This document shows positions 60,483-64,000 of a stretch of 64,000 nucleotides of DNA, in pieces. The first letter of the stretch is position 1, and each line of letters opens with the position of its first letter. Both the position numbers and the translations under genes were made by a program. Source of the DNA: CAZRWD01 sp964603785 (GTDB lineage Bacteria; Fermentibacterota; Fermentibacteria; Fermentibacterales; Fermentibacteraceae); assembly GCA_964603785.1 (NCBI GenBank), contig CAZRWD010000009.1, positions 1-64,000 on the forward strand, in the 5' to 3' direction. Under the pieces are notes generated by a model that ran no database searches, was not told where the DNA came from, and was given only the letters and a program-made list of their open reading frames with translations.

Positions 60483-62127
60483 CCCCGCCCCCTTCCCCGC
60501 CGGTCCGGCCGAGGCGAAGGGCTGCCGCGGCGGCCTCGTCCGTCCCCGGGTGATCCCTGACGAGAGCCGCGAGGTAGCCCTCGACGAGGCTGTCGTCCAT
60601 CTGCGCGGCCTCGGCGGCGAGGTAGGCGACCCATAGGAGCCCGGCTTCCGCGTCGAGGCTCCACCGCGACCGCAGGGCGCTCGAGGCTGTCTCCCAGGCC
60701 TCCGCGAAGGAGCCCTCCCCGTACAGCTCCCAGGCCCGCTCGAGGAGCGCCGAGGGCCTGACGGCCGCTGCTGGACCCGGTGGGAGCCCGAGCTGCAGCT
60801 CGATCCTCCCCGCGAGATCGCCGGAATCGGCCAGCGCCAGGGCCTCCATGAGCATCGCCCCGGCGGAGTCCGGATCGTCGGTGAAGCGCTCGGCCATCAG
60901 CACGAGGGCCATGGACGCCGTGCGCGGGTCGGCCGACAGGGCGAGGGTCTCGAGCTCCCCAGAGATCCCCGGGGCCTCGCCGTAGAGGTCCAGCCGCTTC
61001 TCCGCGGCAAGCAGCCGCAGCAGGTCGCGGTCGGCCGGATCGGCGAGGGGGAGGCTGTCGGTGTAGGTCGCCAGGAGGTCGAGATCGGCCTTGCGGTCGG
61101 CCGCCAGCCTGATCCACACATGGTCGCCGCTCCTGGACGAGAGCTCCCCGAGAGCCCCGACCGCCTCCTCCGTCCTGCCGAGCTCCTCGAGGAGCAGGGC
61201 ACGCCGCCAGAGGGCCTCCGCCCCGACCTCCCTCGAGAGGTCGAGCTGGGCGGCATCCTCCCAGGCCGAGAGAGCCCCGGCGTCATCACCCGCGGCCTCG
61301 CTGGCGCGTCCCGACAGGAGCGAGATGGCGGCCAGCTCCCTGCTGGAGCTGTAGGATGTCCGCAGCGGGGCGAGAACGGCCGCGGCCTCGCCCGGGCGGC
61401 CCGCCTCGAGGAGCGCCTCGGCGGCACCGGTGACCGCCCTGTAGAGACCCTGCCCCCTCCTGAAGTACCTCGAGGCCTCCAGGGAGGCGGATGCCGCGCT
61501 GTCGGGCAGGCCCATCCCCAGGAGGGCCGCCCCGCGGGCAATCCACACCTCGCCCCTGAGACTGTCGCTGAGCCCACGGTCGCCGAGGCTGTCGAGGACT
61601 GCGAGGGCTTCGAGGGACCTGCCGTCGAGCGTCAGCGCCTCGGCCAGGCCCAGCCTCGCGGCCGTCCGGATGTCCCGCTCCGAGTCGCCCACCGCCCCGA
61701 ACGAGGCGGCAGCGTCGGTGTAGCGCCCGAGCTCCATGGCGGACCGGCCCATGCCCAGGAAGGCCCGTTCGCGTATCCCGGGGTCGTCGGTCATCACGAT
61801 GGCTGAGCTGTAGGCCCTCATGGCGTCCTCGAAGCTGGAGGTCCCGCTGCCCGTGACCGATCGTCTGCCGAGGAGCAGGAGCGCGTCGCCGATGAGGAGC
61901 TGGGCGTCGTCGGCCCACCTGCTCCCCGGATAGAACGAGAGGACCTTCCCGGCGCCCTCGATAGCCTCCCGGAGCTTCTCCGCCTCCGCCGCCGAGGGGT
62001 TGTCGGGGTTCTGGCGGGCGGCCCGCAGGGCCTCGTCGTAGTTCTGGCGGGCGTTGTAGAAGGTGTTGAAATAGGCGCAGCCCGACGCCATGAGCACCAC
62101 CAGGGCGAGAACGGCCGGTCTAGACAA
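60475..62127 (-). CDS. TPR lipoprotein of FCB-group type (BamD-like start)
   Basis: 550 residues. A lipoprotein signal (MSRPAVLALVVLMASGC) runs straight into AYFNTFYNARQNYDEALRAA, a motif shared by TPR lipoproteins of FCB-group bacteria. TPR-like helices follow to the end (AFLGMGRSAMELGRYTDAAA, RLGLAEALTLDGRSLEALAV, ALWRRALLLEELGRTEEAVG, LLERAWELYGEGSFAEAWET). It may take part in outer-membrane assembly or as a general scaffold. Start TTG at 62125-62127, overlapping the pyrC stop by eight bases. Confidence 0.83.
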   Translation of the reverse strand: MSRPAVLALVVLMASGCAYFNTFYNARQNYDEALRAARQNPDNPSAAEAEKLREAIEGAGKVLSFYPGSRWADDAQLLIGDALLLLGRRSVTGSGTSSFEDAMRAYSSAIVMTDDPGIRERAFLGMGRSAMELGRYTDAAASFGAVGDSERDIRTAARLGLAEALTLDGRSLEALAVLDSLGDRGLSDSLRGEVWIARGAALLGMGLPDSAASASLEASRYFRRGQGLYRAVTGAAEALLEAGRPGEAAAVLAPLRTSYSSSRELAAISLLSGRASEAAGDDAGALSAWEDAAQLDLSREVGAEALWRRALLLEELGRTEEAVGALGELSSRSGDHVWIRLAADRKADLDLLATYTDSLPLADPADRDLLRLLAAEKRLDLYGEAPGISGELETLALSADPRTASMALVLMAERFTDDPDSAGAMLMEALALADSGDLAGRIELQLGLPPGPAAAVRPSALLERAWELYGEGSFAEAWETASSALRSRWSLDAEAGLLWVAYLAAEAAQMDDSLVEGYLAALVRDHPGTDEAAAAALRLGRTGGEGGGGE

Positions 62128-63412
62128 AGCGGCCCTCCATGAATGCGAGCCCGTTCCTCCAGACCGCGCGGACCCTGCCCTTCAGCGTGCGGTTCCGGAA
62201 GGGGGAGTTCGAGGAGGCGGAGAAGCCCGCCGTGCGCGCGGGCACCCACTCCTCCGAAGGATCGAAGAGCACGGCCTCGAGGGGTGCGCCGGGGGTGAAG
62301 CCCCCGTGCGGCAGGCCGAGTATCGCCTCGGGCCCGGTCGTGAAGAGGGCGATGCAGTCCGCGGGGCTCATCCCGGCCTCCCCGGTGAGGACTCCGAGCG
62401 TGACGGACAGGGCTGTCTCCAGCCCGGTCACGCCGAAGGCGGCGCCAGCGAGGCCCCCCTCCTTGAGGCATGCGGCGTGGGGGGCATGGTCGCTCGCGAC
62501 GGCGTCGACCATGCCTGCGGCGACCATCCCGACCAGCGCCTTCCTGTCCCCGGGCGACCTCAGGGGCGGGTTCATCTTCGCATCCGCCCCCAGCTCGATG
62601 ACCGCCGTCTCGTCGAGCGCCAGGTGGTGGGGCGTCACGTCGCAGGTTACCCGCGCCCCCCCGGAGACCGCTTCCGCGCAGAGGGAGACGGACTCGGGAA
62701 GCGAGAGATGGGTCAGGTGGATGCGTCCCCCCGCCGCCGCCGACAGGGCCCTCTCGACCCCGCGCGTCTCGGATGCGGCCGGGATTCCCCGGAGGCCGAG
62801 GACCCGCGATACGGGACCCTCGTTGACCGCCCCGCCTGCCGAGAGGGATGCGTCCTCCGGATGCTCGATCACCGTCACGCCGAGCTCCCCGCATATCCTG
62901 ACCGCCTCGGCCAGGAGGCTCCCGTCCGCCACGGGAGATCCGTCGTCACTGAAGGCCCTTGCGCCCGCACTGGCCATCCCGGCCAGCGGGGCCAGGGTCC
63001 CGCCCCCGCGCCCGAGGGTGACGCAGCCCACGGGGACGATTCCGGCCAGGCCCAGCCCGGAGCTCCTCTCGACGGCCTCCGCTATCATGGCGGGGGAGTC
63101 GGTCGGCGGAGAGGTGTTGGGCATCGGCGCGACCCTCGTGAAGCCGCCTGCAATGGCCGCCCTGAGACCGCTTTCGTAGGTCTCGGACCTCCCGTCCCCC
63201 GGCTCCCTCAGGTGGACGTGCATGTCCGTGAGGCCGGGGAGGAGCCAGAGGCCGCGGCAGTCCACGATGCGGACCCCCGGGGGCGCGGGGGTGCCGGGCG
63301 ATGCCAGGAACCCGTCCTCGACCAGGATGTCCGCGACCTCGTCCACCGGTCCGGCCGGATCTATCAGCCGGGCTCCCGAGAGGAGGATCGGAGCCCTGCG
63401 GGGATCAGTCAG
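62120..63412 (-). CDS. pyrC: Dihydroorotase, probable CTG start
   Basis: 430 residues. It closes carbamoyl aspartate to dihydroorotate with zinc. The metal motif is LTDMHVHLREPGDGRSETYE; later DVTPHHLALDETAVIELGAD and AVASDHAPHAACLK carry metal and catalytic residues. It should begin around PILLSGARLIDPAG by family comparison, and no ATG, GTG or TTG lies at that place; CTG at 63410-63412 has GGGAGGG six bases upstream and is the best start. An ATG at 63461-63463 would add 17 unlikely residues inside the aldolase gene without a ribosome site. Confidence 0.9.
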   Translation of the reverse strand: MTDPRRAPILLSGARLIDPAGPVDEVADILVEDGFLASPGTPAPPGVRIVDCRGLWLLPGLTDMHVHLREPGDGRSETYESGLRAAIAGGFTRVAPMPNTSPPTDSPAMIAEAVERSSGLGLAGIVPVGCVTLGRGGGTLAPLAGMASAGARAFSDDGSPVADGSLLAEAVRICGELGVTVIEHPEDASLSAGGAVNEGPVSRVLGLRGIPAASETRGVERALSAAAGGRIHLTHLSLPESVSLCAEAVSGGARVTCDVTPHHLALDETAVIELGADAKMNPPLRSPGDRKALVGMVAAGMVDAVASDHAPHAACLKEGGLAGAAFGVTGLETALSVTLGVLTGEAGMSPADCIALFTTGPEAILGLPHGGFTPGAPLEAVLFDPSEEWVPARTAGFSASSNSPFRNRTLKGRVRAVWRNGLAFMEGRFV

Positions 63413-64000
63413 AGTAGTCCCTCCCGTCGGCCCTCGCGCCCTTCGAGGCGTCCGGGGCCGCATCCGGCCCGTAGTCGGCCCTGTCCGCAACTATCCCGAC
63501 CGTCGGCGTCGCGTTCCAGTCGCCCCTGCGGACGATGTCCGCGATCACCTCGGAGCCCGTGCCTATCGAGCCGAAGGCCTCGAAGTAGCGAAGGGCCCAC
63601 TCCTCCGTCTCCCTGACGATCCTCTCGCGGTACTCCCGCGGCATCGAGACGGTGTAGGCGTGGAACGGGAGGTTGAGGCTCTTGTAGTCCCCGGAGGACC
63701 GTGAGAAGCCCCTCCTGTCCGCTTCGGCGACGATCGCGGCCCAGAGGTCGTCCGGAACGCCCCTGTCGGGTCTCTTCACGTAGGAGCCGTTCTCGATTAC
63801 CGCGTTCCCGCTTGAGGGATCGACCTCCAGGCCGAACACCACGTTCTGCCAGAGGGTCCCGACGTTGCCCTTGTGGATGCCGTACTCGCGGAAGTGCCCG
63901 ACCTTGTCGAGGGGTGTGCCGCTGATGCCGTGCTGGGCAATCACGCATCCGAACCGGGAGATGGCGTTCGCTATGTCCCGGGTCCTCGGGAGGTCTATGC
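63405..64000 (-). CDS. Class II ketose-bisphosphate aldolase, C-terminal part (5' end outside window)
   Basis: About 198 residues are visible. AQHGISGTPLDKVGHFREYG then IHKGNVGTLWQNVVFGLEV fit class II aldolases such as fructose-bisphosphate aldolase in the long form seen in some bacteria; VKRPDRGVPDDLWAAIVAEA and KSLNLPFHAYTVSMPREYRE follow. The His in AQHG is the usual zinc-region place. It cuts or forms fructose 1,6-bisphosphate (or a related sugar) in glycolysis and gluconeogenesis. The tail (DAAPDASKGARADGRDYSD) is low-complexity. The stop overlaps the pyrC start region by eight bases. Confidence 0.8.
   Translation of the reverse strand, partial: IDLPRTRDIANAISRFGCVIAQHGISGTPLDKVGHFREYGIHKGNVGTLWQNVVFGLEVDPSSGNAVIENGSYVKRPDRGVPDDLWAAIVAEADRRGFSRSSGDYKSLNLPFHAYTVSMPREYRERIVRETEEWALRYFEAFGSIGTGSEVIADIVRRGDWNATPTVGIVADRADYGPDAAPDASKGARADGRDYSD

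Overview
The window is GC-rich, densely packed bacterial chromosome. Almost every gene lies on the minus strand in long overlapping runs; only 32370-34385 is on the plus strand. TTG starts are common, and many neighbouring genes overlap by 4 bases (ATGA, GTGA, TTGA, perhaps CTGA). The cell looks diderm: many lipoboxes, a TonB-C domain, an RlpA lipoprotein, a TPR lipoprotein with an AYFNTFYNA start, and one secreted protein with a C-terminal domain like type IX secretion sorting signals. Together with an archaeal/eukaryotic-type PheRS this suggests a member or neighbour of the FCB group, probably an uncultivated candidate phylum. The lineage is inference. No rRNA, tRNA, CRISPR array, prophage or insertion sequence was seen.

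Layout. 1-9354: RNase G/E (cut by the edge), a fused radical SAM protein, and a purine block (purS-like, purQ, purL, a GAF/degenerate GGDEF protein, purB). 9495-12001: an IspH-UbiA fusion, then a small secreted protein with its own promoter and terminator. 12071-24288: uvrB, archaeal-type pheT and pheS, a caspase-like protein, an intergenic hairpin repeat array, an MBL hydrolase, a tyrosine recombinase, a protein with three L7/L12-like domains and a LysM protein. 24381-32258: a lipoprotein, lon, hsp20, a TPR/PEGA/TonB-C membrane protein and recG. 32370-35492: two plus-strand genes, a ketopantoate-reductase-like gene and a YtxH-like gene. 35505-40331: secA and small envelope genes. 40463-46309: a RiPP-type peptide biosynthesis cluster. 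46296-57733: a flippase-like protein, TPR protein, PBP1A, lipoprotein, PilB/GspE ATPase, pyrimidine nucleoside phosphorylase, GYF-repeat protein and a large transglycosylase. 57696-64000: pyrF, rlpA, pyrD, pyrK, a TPR lipoprotein, pyrC and a class II aldolase (cut by the edge).

The most interesting system is the peptide cluster. Two paralogous Cys-rich peptides of 70 and 71 residues share a leader motif and an exactly conserved four-Cys core. Beside them are two different radical SAM/SPASM enzymes, a PqqD-like peptide-binding protein, an HPr-kinase-like protein and an ABC exporter. The gene set recalls the SynChlorMet (Scm) cassette known from family models; the product is unknown. Other unusual items are a tandem PurS in one chain, the IspH-UbiA fusion, the caspase-like protein with a zinc ribbon, and two probable CTG starts.
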